Below are positions 1 through 9,264 of a stretch of DNA of 64,000 bases, one piece after another. Each line of letters starts with the position of its first letter. The first letter of the stretch is position 1. The stretch comes from Coriobacteriaceae bacterium (GTDB lineage: Bacteria > Actinomycetota > Coriobacteriia > Coriobacteriales > Coriobacteriaceae), in contig CABJBO010000004.1 of the NCBI GenBank assembly GCA_902363875.1, forward strand, positions 65,864 to 129,863, in the 5' to 3' direction. Below the pieces are notes generated by a model, which saw nothing but the letters and a program-made list of their open reading frames with translations, was not told the DNA's origin and ran no database searches. Made by a program: the position numbers and the translations under genes.

Positions 1-75
1 CTCAGCTTCGGCGACGACCGCCTCGTTCTCCTCGAGCTCGGTATCGGCTACATCGACCTTCGTATTAAAAGCCAT
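1..75 (-). CDS. Asp23/Gls24-like envelope stress protein (N-terminus only)
   Basis: Only the first 25 codons lie in the window; the gene runs off the left edge. The start (MAFNTKVDVADTELEE) is acidic, as is common before the Asp23 domain. The call rests on position: the two genes upstream on the same strand are a DUF2273 protein and an AmaP-type anchor, and amaP-DUF2273-asp23 is a known gene order in Gram-positives, where Asp23 is tethered to the membrane by AmaP. A good ribosome binding site (AGGAGG reading the minus strand, just before the ATG) supports the start. The Asp23 domain itself cannot be seen. Confidence 0.6.
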   Translation of the reverse strand, partial: MAFNTKVDVADTELEENEAVVAEAE

Positions 76-119
76 GGTTCCTCCTTATGCCTGCCGCGGA
101 TGCGACAGTCGAATACATA

Positions 120-497
120 TTAGCGGCCGCTAAACAGACGGCCGAAGAAGTTGACGATCCCGTTCTCGCCGTCGCGAATTTGGCCGATCACAGCGCCGAT
201 CAGCACGAAGAATGCAATGACGAGCGTGTCCCACAGGCCCAACGTGAGCACCAACACGGCGAGGATAAAGCCGGCGACGGCGCCGAGCGTGGTGTTGGGA
301 TGACGCACAGCATAGCTCCAGATGGCAGCGCCCGTACCCTTGATGAGACCCATAGCCTCGTCAAAATCCGCGGCTGCCGCGTCTTGTAACTCGGTTGCCT
401 CTGCTTTGGAATCAACAGGTTCGCTCGCCGACGTGGCGCTCTGGTCAATCGTCAGGCGCGGCGTACGAGCGGTCTTATCTTGATTGGTATCACTCAC
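120..497 (-). CDS. DUF2273 family small membrane protein
   Basis: A 125-residue protein with a polar N-terminal half and two closely spaced hydrophobic segments near the C-terminus (around residues 75-110, rich in Leu, Val and Gly), ending in a short basic tail. This is the form of DUF2273 proteins, which sit between AmaP and Asp23 in envelope-stress operons. I chose the GTG at 497, which overlaps the end of the upstream amaP-like gene by 8 bp, so the two are translationally coupled; a longer in-frame extension upstream only shadows amaP in another frame. It is followed 44 bp later by the Asp23-like gene. Confidence 0.75.
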   Translation of the reverse strand: MSDTNQDKTARTPRLTIDQSATSASEPVDSKAEATELQDAAAADFDEAMGLIKGTGAAIWSYAVRHPNTTLGAVAGFILAVLVLTLGLWDTLVIAFFVLIGAVIGQIRDGENGIVNFFGRLFSGR

Positions 498-1035
498 CGG
501 AAACCTCCACGGTCTGGACGGTAGTCTTGGACGGCAAAAAACGGACGCGCGCGGTCGTACCCGGCGCGCCGAGCATGGTATCGCAGGCTTCTTCGATGCG
601 CTGCTGCATCGCGGTAGCCAGAGATGCCACGTCCTTATCGTCAAGCGCGATAGCCTCGACCTTAAAACGGACGTGCGAATCGTCGGGGCCTTGGACGCGA
701 GCCTCGACATGCTCGACCATCACGCGGTCGTCGCGCTCGGCAGCAACCCTGGCGCACGAAGAAAGCGCCGCAAGGGTAACCTCGATATTGCGCTCCCCCG
801 CCGGATGCACGCAGGACGGTTCGCGACGAGCGAACATCAGGCGGAAAAAGCTTACCAGCACGCCGATCGCCACGACGCTGGCGCACGCCGTGACGACGAT
901 GCGCGGCATGGGGTCGCGCATCAACAGCATAAAGCGATACGTATACGGCCCCCAAAACTGGCAGACAAGCGTACCCAGTGCCACGATGGTGGCGGCAAGA
1001 TACACGATCGCTAGGGCTCGTTTGAGTACGCGCAC
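490..1035 (-). CDS. amaP: AmaP-like alkaline shock membrane anchor protein
   Basis: A 181-residue protein with two N-terminal transmembrane segments (about residues 7-28 and 45-66) joined by a short loop, then a soluble C-terminal domain of about 110 residues. This matches AmaP, which anchors Asp23 at the inner face of the membrane. It is the first gene of the amaP-DUF2273-asp23 cluster on the minus strand and overlaps the next gene by 8 bp. Family assignment comes from topology and context together; the sequence alone is weakly conserved. Confidence 0.7.
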   Translation of the reverse strand: MRVLKRALAIVYLAATIVALGTLVCQFWGPYTYRFMLLMRDPMPRIVVTACASVVAIGVLVSFFRLMFARREPSCVHPAGERNIEVTLAALSSCARVAAERDDRVMVEHVEARVQGPDDSHVRFKVEAIALDDKDVASLATAMQQRIEEACDTMLGAPGTTARVRFLPSKTTVQTVEVSGE

Positions 1036-1087
1036 GCGGCGCTCCCTTCAAATCTCGGCTCTCGAAATGCAGAACGGTTCGCATCAT

Positions 1088-1132
1088 TATAAAAGAGCCG
1101 GGTCCGGTGCTCTACGCACGCGGATCCGGCTC
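1088..1132 (-). terminator. Intrinsic terminator of the yebC-like gene
   Basis: Read on the minus strand, a 12-bp stem (arms 1095-1106 and 1121-1132, one mismatch) is followed by TTTTATAA. It lies about 70 bp after the stop codon of the YebC-family gene. Confidence 0.85.
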
Positions 1133-1201
1133 ATCTATTCCACGAGGCTTGCATGCTCGCTTCATTATGCCCAGATATGCACGGCTCAATCCGTGCTGGC
1201 G

Positions 1202-2008
1202 CTACTCCTCCTCGAGGGCAGCGATGACCTCGTCGGTCATGTCCATGGTGCTGTAGACGTCCTGGACGTCGTCGAGCTCCTCAAGACGGTCGATGAGGCG
1301 CTGGACCTTCTTGGCGTCGGTACCAGAGACCTCGGTCGGGGTGGTCGGGACCATGGTGGTCTCGGAACCCTTGACCTGGACGCCCTGCTCCTCGAGCGCC
1401 TTGGAGACAGCCATGACGTCGTTGGCAGCAGTCCAGACGATCCACTCCTCGCCGGCGTCCTCGTAGTCCTCGCCACCGGCCTCGGCGATGGCCATCATGA
1501 ACTCATCCTCGTCACCGGCAGCACCGTTGGCGATCATGGTCTCCTTCTTGGCGTTCTCGTCCAGGATCTCCTTGGCGACGACGATCTGGCCCTTGCGCTC
1601 AAACTGGAAGGCGACGGAGCCGGAGGTGCCCAGGTTGCCACCAGCGTGGGAGAAGGCGGAACGGACATCAGCGGCGGTACGGTTGCGGTTGTCGGTCAGG
1701 CAGTCGACGTAGACGGCGACACCGGCGGGACCGTAGCCCTCGTACACGATGTTCTCGTAGACGGCGGCGTCAGCACCCGAACCAAAAGCCTTGTCGATAG
1801 CGGACTTGATCTTGTCCTTAGGCATGGACTGAGCCTTGGCCTTGGCAACGGCAGCGGCGAGGCTGGCGTTGTTCTCGGGCAGCGGGTCACCGCCGAGACG
1901 GGCAGCAACGGTGATGTTGCGGCTGAGCTTGGAGAAGAGGGCGGAACGCTTGGCGTCCTGCGCGCCCTTACGATGCTTGGTTGTGGCCCACTTAGAGTGT
2001 CCGGACAT
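1202..2008 (-). CDS. yebC: YebC/PmpR family DNA-binding / translation-associated regulator
   Basis: A 268-residue protein that opens with the family signature MSGHSKWATTKHRK and keeps the three-domain YebC layout through the acidic central domain to the C-terminal LDDVQDVYSTMD segment. YebC proteins were described as transcription regulators, and some members help ribosomes through difficult proline stretches; which applies here is unknown. The ATG at 2008 has AGGAGA five bases upstream. The gene stands alone between an intrinsic terminator and a palindrome-containing leader. It is slightly longer than the usual ~245 residues, because of an acidic C-terminal end (EEVIAALEEE). Confidence 0.93.
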   Translation of the reverse strand: MSGHSKWATTKHRKGAQDAKRSALFSKLSRNITVAARLGGDPLPENNASLAAAVAKAKAQSMPKDKIKSAIDKAFGSGADAAVYENIVYEGYGPAGVAVYVDCLTDNRNRTAADVRSAFSHAGGNLGTSGSVAFQFERKGQIVVAKEILDENAKKETMIANGAAGDEDEFMMAIAEAGGEDYEDAGEEWIVWTAANDVMAVSKALEEQGVQVKGSETTMVPTTPTEVSGTDAKKVQRLIDRLEELDDVQDVYSTMDMTDEVIAALEEE

Positions 2009-2139
2009 ACGTGTCTCCTATCGGTTTCGACCTAAAGCCCAGCGCAGATGCTCGGGCAATATAAACAAACGTCGTTATGATATACCTACTGGCCTGCAAG
2101 ATAAACCCCAAAATGAAGGCGTCGTGATGATGGCCCCTT

Positions 2140-2173
2140 TGGTGCAGCAAAGAAACCTGACCCCAATGCACCA
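2140..2173. repeat. Short palindrome with loop core TGGGGTCAGGTT
   Basis: Arms TGGTGCA (2140-2146) and TGCACCA (2167-2173) enclose AACCTGACCCCA. The reverse complement of that loop, TGGGGTCAGGTT, recurs between unrelated arms at 43260-43288. Confidence 0.6.
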
Positions 2174-2181
2174 GGTTAGAA

Positions 2182-4359
2182 TCAGAGGAAGTCACTGCGG
2201 GTGACGGTGGCGCCGATGGCGAAGGGCATGCAGGCGATGACCGGATACAGGTAGCGCATGTAGGTCGAGCCGTTGCACGGACCAATCAGGCACACGGCGA
2301 GCACGCCCAACAGCGGCACCCAGATCGCCAGCGCACGCCATGAATGACGACGCAGCAGGTAGACCACCACGGCGATCATAATCCACACATAGGTGGCCGA
2401 GCTCATGGTGAGCGAAATAAACGGGATGCGCTGCACCGCCACACGGTACAGATTGATCAGGTGGTCGCACCAGCGCACCACGTTGCTGTCAACCGGATGG
2501 AAGTCGAAGTACTTGAGGTTGTCGGGACGCGCCATGATCTCGGCACTACGCGCCGTGCTGTAGACCCAGGCATCGCGCGCGCTCGGATAAAAGTAGCCGT
2601 AATAGTTATTGATGAGCGCCGAGATATAGCACTCGGGATCCTTTTTGAACATCTGCGCCCAGACCTCAAAATAGGCCTTGATGTCCTCCTGCGAGGCGTA
2701 CTCGTTAAAGCAATTTTTGACGGAGTCCGACTTATCCGGGTTGTAACGGCGGCCCAGATTCTCGTACTTGAGCACCCGGTCGATCACGGCGCGCTCCTCG
2801 TCGGTCACCAAACCGTCGCAAGGAGCCTCCACGATGGTGCCGTCCTCCTTTACCGTGGGGTTGACGCCCGAGTTGAGGCCGTCGTGCTTTTGGACGAAAC
2901 GAGCCGTCTGTTGGAACGGAATCGAGAGGATTTCGCGCTTGGAACCAGGCGTGATGTCGTGCGCCGGCATAAAGACCTTGGTGAAGTACATATTAGAGGC
3001 AAGGCAGAGTGCGAGCACCGCGAGGACGCCAACCCAGCGGAAGCGCGGCGTGGCGCATGAGACCGCGGTGCCCGTCTGCTTAGCCGCACGACGGGCGACA
3101 TGTACATCCCATGCGCAAAACGCCGCCGCAATCACGCAGGCCGCCAACGGAAAGACCAGACCGCCATTGCGCAAAAACGTGGAATCCATGGCAGCCAGCG
3201 CAAGCAACAGCCAGTCGTGGCGCGCAAAGAGCACGGGCCTCTGTTCGCCCGCACGCTCGGCATTGGCATCACGACGGGGCAAGCCACATGCCACGAGCTT
3301 GACGGTCTGTACCAGCAGCACCAAAAACGCGTCGGCAAAGAGCACGTCTTTGGTGAGCAACGCCGCGTAGTTAGAGAACATCGGCATAAACGCAAAGAAC
3401 AGCAGGATCGTACCGCGAACCGGCAGGCTCACGCCCAGTTTGCGCAGCGACGAAATGGAATAGGCCATGCAGGCAGCCGTGATGACAAATTGAGCGCAGG
3501 TATAGATGATGAGGCCCGCGTTAGCGCTGTTGAACAGCGAAAGCCCCAGTTGAACGCACGAGCCGATAATGGCCGTGTGCACTACGGGATGGTGCCCGTT
3601 GAGCAGCACGTTGGGGTTGAGCAGGCGCAGGTAGTCGCTCGTGCCGTTGGGATAGTTGAACCACTGGCGAATCTGCGCACCCGTATCTCCCATAAAAAGG
3701 CCGGGCAGCGAAGCGATGAGCGTGGGCGCCCAGGCGATCATAAGCACCAGGAAGGGCCCGGCAAAGGGATGGACCGAGAGCACGGCGTGAGCCACACGCC
3801 ATACGCGGCCAAAGTGCGCTTCGGAAAACGGAATGCGCCGAGAGCTCAGCCAATCCAGGCACTCAAAAGCCAGATAGAAGGCCACGATCGCTAGGAGCAT
3901 CCAGCCCGCGCCGCCAATCCAGGCGCAGATGATGCGGGCCTTGTCGCCAAGAACAATCTCGGCCGAGTCGATAAGGTCGTAGCTGCGGCCGAACACCATG
4001 CAGATGGCGAAAAACAGCGACGGCAGAATAATCGATGGGCGCCAGGTGTCGCCACGGCCAAAGAACACGTAGCGAAACGGCAGCGTGAGCAGGCAGGCAA
4101 GCGCAAGCAGCATGACCGCGTCGGTATGGCCGGCAAACGAGAGGAGCACCTCGTAGCACACGTACAGCATGCCCGAGGCTTTGGGGTCAATCGCCAAGAC
4201 TGCGTTGCTCGACACCGGGGCGGGATCGATGGAAAACGCCGTGGTCGCCAACAGCGCGAGCAGAAATGCGATGAGCGTCTGCTTGGCGGGGTAGCGCTTA
4301 AACCAGACGATGCGGGCAGCGTCGCGCGCAGCCGTTGTGGAGAGATCGGAATCCTTCAC
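2182..4359 (-). CDS. DUF6020-type polytopic membrane protein
   Basis: A 725-residue protein with about 12 or more hydrophobic segments, a large hydrophilic region around residues 470-620, and a central conserved-looking stretch (PGLFMGDTGAQIRQWFNYPN, then LNGHHPVVHT). I associate this pattern with DUF6020 proteins, a family with GT-C glycosyltransferase-like topology that is common in Coriobacteriia; the substrate is unknown. The start is a GTG at 4359 with only a distant AAAGG upstream, so the exact start is uncertain. An Lgt gene lies upstream on the same strand with a palindromic repeat (4399-4437) between them. Confidence 0.7.
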   Translation of the reverse strand: MKDSDLSTTAARDAARIVWFKRYPAKQTLIAFLLALLATTAFSIDPAPVSSNAVLAIDPKASGMLYVCYEVLLSFAGHTDAVMLLALACLLTLPFRYVFFGRGDTWRPSIILPSLFFAICMVFGRSYDLIDSAEIVLGDKARIICAWIGGAGWMLLAIVAFYLAFECLDWLSSRRIPFSEAHFGRVWRVAHAVLSVHPFAGPFLVLMIAWAPTLIASLPGLFMGDTGAQIRQWFNYPNGTSDYLRLLNPNVLLNGHHPVVHTAIIGSCVQLGLSLFNSANAGLIIYTCAQFVITAACMAYSISSLRKLGVSLPVRGTILLFFAFMPMFSNYAALLTKDVLFADAFLVLLVQTVKLVACGLPRRDANAERAGEQRPVLFARHDWLLLALAAMDSTFLRNGGLVFPLAACVIAAAFCAWDVHVARRAAKQTGTAVSCATPRFRWVGVLAVLALCLASNMYFTKVFMPAHDITPGSKREILSIPFQQTARFVQKHDGLNSGVNPTVKEDGTIVEAPCDGLVTDEERAVIDRVLKYENLGRRYNPDKSDSVKNCFNEYASQEDIKAYFEVWAQMFKKDPECYISALINNYYGYFYPSARDAWVYSTARSAEIMARPDNLKYFDFHPVDSNVVRWCDHLINLYRVAVQRIPFISLTMSSATYVWIMIAVVVYLLRRHSWRALAIWVPLLGVLAVCLIGPCNGSTYMRYLYPVIACMPFAIGATVTRSDFL

Positions 4360-4398
4360 AGTCCGAAAGCCTTTCTAGAAACCTATCAAACTCAGCAA

Positions 4399-4437
4399 AA
4401 CCACCACAAAGGTGCCTGTGTCCCCTTTGTGGTGGTT
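4399..4437. repeat. REP-like palindrome, CCTGTGTCCC loop variant
   Basis: Arms AACCACCACAAAGG and CTTTGTGGTGGTT enclose a TGCCTGTGTCCC loop. The loop matches the CCTGTCCC core of the dispersed family at 41982, 43218, 49232, 52794 and 55175, but the stem is different. Confidence 0.65.
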
Positions 4438-5257
4438 AGGCGTCGAGGTAGATGCGCTGGGGACGGTTGCGGTGTCGCGCGAAGATGATGAGCGCCAGGC
4501 CGGCGATCACGAGCGGAAGACTCAGCAGCTGCCCCATCGTGATGACGCCGCCCAGCAGATAGCCAAGCTGGGCGTCGGGCACGCGCACGAACTCGACGAG
4601 GAAGCGGACGATGCCGTATCCCATCACGAACACGCCCATAAACGTACCCTGAGGCAGCAGCGGCTTTTTGCGGCTGAGCACCTGCAGAATGCAAAAGAGC
4701 ACGATGCCCTCAAGAAATGCCTCGTAGAGCTGGGAGGGGTGACGCGGCATATCGCCCGCAGTCCCGCCAAAGACCACACCCCAGGGCAGATCGGTCGGCT
4801 TGCCCCACAGCTCACCGTTGACAAAGTTGGCACAACGGCCCAGGCACAGGGCCAGCGGCGCGCCGATGACGGCAAGGTCTGCCAAAGTCCATGCGTCGAG
4901 CTTATACATGCGGCACACGATGATGCCGCCGATAATACCGCCCACCAAACCGCCATGGAAGCTCATGCCGCCCTCGTTGGTGGCAAAGATCTCGAGCGGG
5001 TGCGCCCAGTAGTAGCCATCACCGTAAAAGACGACGTAGAACAGGCGCGCACCGATAATGAGGCCAAAGACCACGCCGACCACGACACTCGTCAGGTCGT
5101 CAATCGTGATGTTAAAGCCCCAGCAACGCTGCGTGCGGTACATGACGACCGCCGTGAGCAGGGCGCCGACCACATAGGCCAGACCATACCAGTAAATCGT
5201 GATGGGCCCCGCCGAAATCGCGACGGGATCAAGCATATGGTAGAAGTCGTTGAGCAT
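4436..5257 (-). CDS. lgt: Prolipoprotein diacylglyceryl transferase
   Basis: Lgt transfers the diacylglyceryl group of phosphatidylglycerol to the lipobox cysteine of prolipoproteins in the membrane. The 273-residue protein has the usual seven-segment layout, the family HGGLVGG motif at residues 101-107 following a GGMSF turn, an IGARLFYV segment near residue 68, and the GRCANFVNGELWG stretch typical of the Lgt signature region. Length is normal. The ATG at 5257 is preceded by AGGAGGG with 5-base spacing. It is the gene that would process lipoproteins such as the ABC binding protein at 32280. Confidence 0.96.
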   Translation of the reverse strand: MLNDFYHMLDPVAISAGPITIYWYGLAYVVGALLTAVVMYRTQRCWGFNITIDDLTSVVVGVVFGLIIGARLFYVVFYGDGYYWAHPLEIFATNEGGMSFHGGLVGGIIGGIIVCRMYKLDAWTLADLAVIGAPLALCLGRCANFVNGELWGKPTDLPWGVVFGGTAGDMPRHPSQLYEAFLEGIVLFCILQVLSRKKPLLPQGTFMGVFVMGYGIVRFLVEFVRVPDAQLGYLLGGVITMGQLLSLPLVIAGLALIIFARHRNRPQRIYLDA

Positions 5258-5367
5258 GTCGACCCTCCTACTCCCTACATACCAAATGCGGCCGCGGCCC
5301 TTGCGCTCGCAGCCGCATATTTGGGCGTAACGTCTATGCGGAGTATGCCGTCCGCAGCTTTCGCAGC

Positions 5368-5646
5368 TTAGAACGGCGCGTACTCGTCGTACAGGTCCTC
5401 GGCCTCGCCGGAGGCATTGACCTGCTCAACTCGTGTAACGCCGGGCACATGCTCCTTCAGGATGCGCTCAATACCCATGGACAGGGTCAGCGAGCTCATG
5501 GGGCAGCCGGCGCAAGCGCCCTGCAGCTCCAGTTTGACGACGCCCTCGTCGTCAACGCCCACATACTCCATATCGCCGCCGTCGGCCTGCAGGTTGGGGC
5601 GAATCTCTTCAAGAACCTTCTTAAGCAGCTCTTCGTTAACAGCCAC
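5368..5646 (-). CDS. NifU C-terminal domain (NFU) iron-sulfur scaffold protein
   Basis: A 92-residue single-domain protein. It begins LLKKVLEEIRPNLQADGGD and carries the CxxC pair (GACAGCPMSS, around residues 40-50) that binds a labile [4Fe-4S] cluster in NFU proteins. It likely delivers clusters to client enzymes. No other suf or isc genes are seen nearby. The start is GTG at 5646 with AAGGAG upstream. It stands between lgt and the deaminase gene on the same strand. Confidence 0.92.
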   Translation of the reverse strand: MAVNEELLKKVLEEIRPNLQADGGDMEYVGVDDEGVVKLELQGACAGCPMSSLTLSMGIERILKEHVPGVTRVEQVNASGEAEDLYDEYAPF

Positions 5647-5818
5647 AGGGGCTCCTTTCTCACAATTACGCGGGCGCGCCCGCGGACAGAAGCTATGTTA
5701 CTACAGCCGTGTACCCGCTCACGAGCCGTCCATGCGCGCAGACGCGACTTTCACGAGTAGTCAATTTGGGACGGGGCTCTTTTGGCTGCCTTTTGTTGCC
5801 AGCTGGCGTTGCCACGCG

Positions 5819-6343
5819 CTACTGCTGAGCCTGCCCCTCGGTGCCGATGTGAACATCGACGATGACCTGGCGGTAGCTGATGCCGCAGGAGTCGAGAATG
5901 CGGCGGCTGATACGGCCGTCATCGGTGTCGGCATACTTATTGTCCAGGTAGACGACCTCGCCCACGCCCACCTGCGCCAGGATCTTGGCGCAGTCGTGGC
6001 ACGGGAACAGCGTGACGTAGACCGTGGAACCCTCGAGGTCCTTGAGCGAGCCACGGTAGTTGAGCACGGCGTTGGCCTCGGCATGGACCACGTAGTTGTG
6101 CTTGTCCTGCAGCGGGTCATCGCTCGTACCCCACGGGAAAAAGTCGTCGTTGAGCGCCGAGGGCGTGCCGTTGTAACCCACCGAAAGGATGCGGTGGTTG
6201 GTGCTGGCGATGCATGCTCCCACCTGCGTGTTGGGGTCCTTGCTACGGCGCTGCGCGGCGATGGCCACGCTCATAAAGAACTCGTCCCAGCTAATAACGT
6301 CGCGGCGCTTGCCCGACGCGGTTTGATGAAGATCGTCCGACAT
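5819..6343 (-). CDS. dCMP deaminase family zinc enzyme
   Basis: A 174-residue cytidine/deoxycytidylate deaminase fold protein. The zinc and proton-transfer signature HAEANAVLNY is near residue 85 and the second zinc motif PCHDCAK about 30 residues later; both are complete. Related proteins deaminate dCMP to dUMP for dTTP synthesis; a ComE-B type role cannot be excluded. An in-frame ATG exists 12 codons upstream, but the ATG at 6343 has GGAGGT seven bases before it, so I use this one. Confidence 0.9.
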   Translation of the reverse strand: MSDDLHQTASGKRRDVISWDEFFMSVAIAAQRRSKDPNTQVGACIASTNHRILSVGYNGTPSALNDDFFPWGTSDDPLQDKHNYVVHAEANAVLNYRGSLKDLEGSTVYVTLFPCHDCAKILAQVGVGEVVYLDNKYADTDDGRISRRILDSCGISYRQVIVDVHIGTEGQAQQ

Positions 6344-6425
6344 GGCAGACACCTCCGAAATCGCAATAGTTTGGCCCATTGTAGCAGGTGAAAGGTAGGG
6401 GCGCTTATCCCACCAGCCCCTCGCC

Positions 6426-7277
6426 CTACGCGCGGCGGGGCTTTTGGTTGATGCGGTAGAGCTCGGCGAGACCCCGCAACGTCAGCGCGTCGTCTACCGT
6501 CAGGCTATGGCCGACCAGCGCCGCAAGTGCCTCGGCATCGTCGCCGGTAATGACGATAGGCACATCGCCCTCCCCCGCGGCCTTGGTCGCGCGCATCTCG
6601 GCAAGCACCATGTCGAGCATGCCGTCGATGCGGGCTACCTCGCCCAAAACCACACCCGAGCGCATGGCCTCACGCGTGTTGTGGCCGATTACATGTGTGG
6701 GCGCCGAGGGCTCAACCTGGGGTAGGCGCGCTGCTGCCGCCGAGAGCGAACGGGCGCCGAGTGCCAGCCCCGGCGCGATAACGCCGCCCACAAAGGTACC
6801 GTGCGCGTCGATGACCTCGATATTGGTCGTCGTGCCCAGGTCAATCACGATGCACGGCGAGCCGTAGACGGCGCGGGCCGCCACGGCATCGGCGATGCGG
6901 TCGGGGCCGATCTCGGCTGGATCGTCGTAGTGCACGGGCATGCCGGTCTTAAGTCCCGGCCCCACGGTGAGCACGCGCCCCGTGCAGGTGCGGGAAAGTG
7001 CCGCCTTCCACGGGCGCTCGAGCGCCGGGACCACGCAGCTCAGCACAGCAGCCGCGGGCACAAGCGCACCCGGCATGCCCGCATCGGCCGCCAGTGCGGC
7101 CATGACCTGCACGAGACGCATGCGTGCCTCGTCGGCCGTAATGCTCGACGGCGTCGTGATCTCGCATGTCGCAAGCGGACATTCCTGCGCCGCGGCCGAA
7201 TCCTCGGCAAACAGGCCAAAGCGAATGAACGTGTTGCCTACGTCGACCGTCAATATATATGCGCACCCATCAAGCAT
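6426..7277 (-). CDS. coaX: Type III pantothenate kinase
   Basis: CoaX phosphorylates pantothenate as the first step of coenzyme A synthesis. The N-terminal phosphate-binding motif TVDVGNT and the second ASKHA motif DLGTTTNIEV are both present, as is GPDRIADAVAA, which precedes it. The 283-residue length from ATG 7277 is slightly above the usual ~260. This ATG has AGGAG at suitable spacing; an upstream extension of 18 codons has no ribosome binding site. The gene is divergent from the OPT transporter at 7470. Confidence 0.92.
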   Translation of the reverse strand: MLDGCAYILTVDVGNTFIRFGLFAEDSAAAQECPLATCEITTPSSITADEARMRLVQVMAALAADAGMPGALVPAAAVLSCVVPALERPWKAALSRTCTGRVLTVGPGLKTGMPVHYDDPAEIGPDRIADAVAARAVYGSPCIVIDLGTTTNIEVIDAHGTFVGGVIAPGLALGARSLSAAAARLPQVEPSAPTHVIGHNTREAMRSGVVLGEVARIDGMLDMVLAEMRATKAAGEGDVPIVITGDDAEALAALVGHSLTVDDALTLRGLAELYRINQKPRRA

Positions 7278-7469
7278 CGTCGGCGCTCCTTTCGTCTGTC
7301 CAGCAGTATATCGCCTACCTAAACCAGTCATCCCAAAATGACTAGCTTGCGGCTATACTGGTGCGCGGTCGTTTGCGAGCTCACGCGGCGGCCCTTGGTA
7401 ACCCGACTTCCCGCGCCGTATCCGTAACGGCGCTCCCGGGGGAAGCGGATATACGCAAAGGAGTTTTAT

Positions 7470-9173
7470 ATGAGCAATCCCTCGAACCGCGCTTCGATGC
7501 GCGGGCAACTCACGCTGCGCGGCGTCGTCATCGGCGTCCTTGGCTGCGTGATCATCACGGCAAGCTCGGCCTACACGGCCCTCAAGATGGGTGCACTCCC
7601 CTGGCCGATTATTTTCGCTGCCGTCATCTCGCTGTTCTTCCTGAAGCTCATGGGCAACGCCAGCCTCAACGAGGCCAACGTCACCCACACCATCATGTCC
7701 GCGGGCGCCATGGTCGCCGGCGGCCTGGCGTTTACCATCCCGGGCGCCTGGATGCTGGGCTATGCCGACCAGATCAGCTGGCTCGACATGTTTATCGTGG
7801 CACTCGTCGGCACCATCTTGGGCCTGCTGGCAACGGCGCTCATCCACCGCCACTTTATCGTGGACGCCGCGCTGGAGTTTCCCACCGGCAATGCCGCAGC
7901 TCAGACACTGCGCGCCACCGAGGCCGGCGGCAAGACCGGCAAGCAGCTCTTTGGCTCCATGGCCATCGCAGGCATCTACAGCGTGCTTCGCGACGCTCTG
8001 GGCGTGGTGCCCAGCATGCTGTGCACGCTCAATATCCCCGGCGTGACCTTTGCCATCTATAACTCGCCCATGCTGCTCTCCATCGGCTTTTTGGTTGGCT
8101 TCGCCCCGGTTGCCTTCTGGTTTGCCGGCGCGCTGCTAGGTAACTTTGGCATCATCGTGGGCGGCACCGCTGCCGGTCTGTTCGACGTTGTGACCGCGCA
8201 GGGCATCGTCAAGTCCCTGGGCATGGGCCTCATGATGGGCTTTGGCGTCGCCGTCGTCCTCAAGGACATCCTGCCGCAGGTCGCCGGCATCGTCCGCGGT
8301 CTTGCCGCCGACAGCTCCACCGACACCGACGAGCAATCGCTCATCTCGGGCTCCCTTAAGCTCGACGCCGGCATCATCGGCCTGGGCGCCGCCGCCATCG
8401 CCGTGATCATCGCCATCGTGCTTGACCTTGGCCCCGTTCCGGCCGTCATCGTGACGCTGTTCACCTTTGTCACCACCATCATGAGCGCGCAGAGCTGCGG
8501 CCAGACGGGCATCGACCCCATGGAGATCTTCGGCCTCATCGTCATGCTCATCGTGGCAGCCTTCGCACAGATCGCCCAGGTCAAGCTGTTCTTTATCGCC
8601 GGCATCGTGGCCGTGGCATGCGGCCTTGCGGGCGACGTCATGAACGACTTTAAGGCCGGCGCCGTGCTGGGCACCAACCCGCGTGCGCAGTGGATCGGCC
8701 AGGCCATTGGCGGCATCGTGGGTGCCCTGGTCGCCGCAGCCGTCATGGTCGCGCTCGTCACCGCCTATGGTCCGGACGCCTTTGGCCCCGACAAGAGCTT
8801 TGTTGCCGCGCAGGCAAGTGTGGTCGCCACCATGGTCTCGGGCATCCCGAGCGTGCCGTGGTTCGCTGGCGGCTTTATCGCCGGCATCGTCATGTACTGG
8901 CTCGGCATTCCGGCCATGATGATCGGCCTGGGCGTGTACCTGCCGTTCTACATGTCACTCACGGCATTCCTGGGCTCCTGCGTCAAGCTCGCCTACGACA
9001 AGTGGTCCGCCCACCGCGACGCCGCTGCCGGCCTTTCGGACGAAGAGAAGGCCACCAAGGACGCCGCCTTCCAGGAACAGGGCCTGGTCGTTGCCAGCGG
9101 CCTGCTCGGCGGCGAGTCCATCGTCGGCGTTATCCTGGCGTTTGTCTCTGTTGGTCTGAGCCTGCTGGGATAA
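7470..9173 (+). CDS. OPT family oligopeptide/metal-chelate transporter
   Basis: A 567-residue membrane protein with about 14 hydrophobic segments. It opens with the OPT-type LTLRGVVIGVLGCVIITASS segment and contains the EFPTGNAAAQTLRATE stretch (near residue 130), which is characteristic of prokaryotic OPT proteins. Family members import oligopeptides or metal complexes by proton symport; the substrate here is unknown. ATG 7470 has AAAGGAG seven bases upstream. The gene is followed by an intrinsic terminator (9215-9254) and is monocistronic. Confidence 0.92.
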   Translation: MSNPSNRASMRGQLTLRGVVIGVLGCVIITASSAYTALKMGALPWPIIFAAVISLFFLKLMGNASLNEANVTHTIMSAGAMVAGGLAFTIPGAWMLGYADQISWLDMFIVALVGTILGLLATALIHRHFIVDAALEFPTGNAAAQTLRATEAGGKTGKQLFGSMAIAGIYSVLRDALGVVPSMLCTLNIPGVTFAIYNSPMLLSIGFLVGFAPVAFWFAGALLGNFGIIVGGTAAGLFDVVTAQGIVKSLGMGLMMGFGVAVVLKDILPQVAGIVRGLAADSSTDTDEQSLISGSLKLDAGIIGLGAAAIAVIIAIVLDLGPVPAVIVTLFTFVTTIMSAQSCGQTGIDPMEIFGLIVMLIVAAFAQIAQVKLFFIAGIVAVACGLAGDVMNDFKAGAVLGTNPRAQWIGQAIGGIVGALVAAAVMVALVTAYGPDAFGPDKSFVAAQASVVATMVSGIPSVPWFAGGFIAGIVMYWLGIPAMMIGLGVYLPFYMSLTAFLGSCVKLAYDKWSAHRDAAAGLSDEEKATKDAAFQEQGLVVASGLLGGESIVGVILAFVSVGLSLLG

Positions 9174-9214
9174 GCTGAGCAGTTGCTCGACAGCGACCAT
9201 ATTGCCTACGGCTT

Positions 9215-9254
9215 GCCCGGTCGATAGCTTCTGCGGCTGCCGACCGGGCTTTTT
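9215..9254 (+). terminator. Intrinsic terminator of the OPT transporter gene
   Basis: A 9-bp perfect stem GCCCGGTCG/CGACCGGGC is followed by TTTTT, about 40 bp after the stop codon. Confidence 0.9.
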
Positions 9255-9264
9255 GATACCAACG

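Noticed and set aside
395..2035. A 546-codon open frame on the plus strand
   Set aside because: It is opposite the amaP-like and yebC genes, has low-complexity Leu/Gly/Asp composition from antisense GC-rich codons, and no ribosome binding site.
5761..5800. Sequence TTTGGGACGGGGCTCTTTTGG as another repeat copy
   Set aside because: It resembles the repeat cores but has no paired arms and no second copy in the window.
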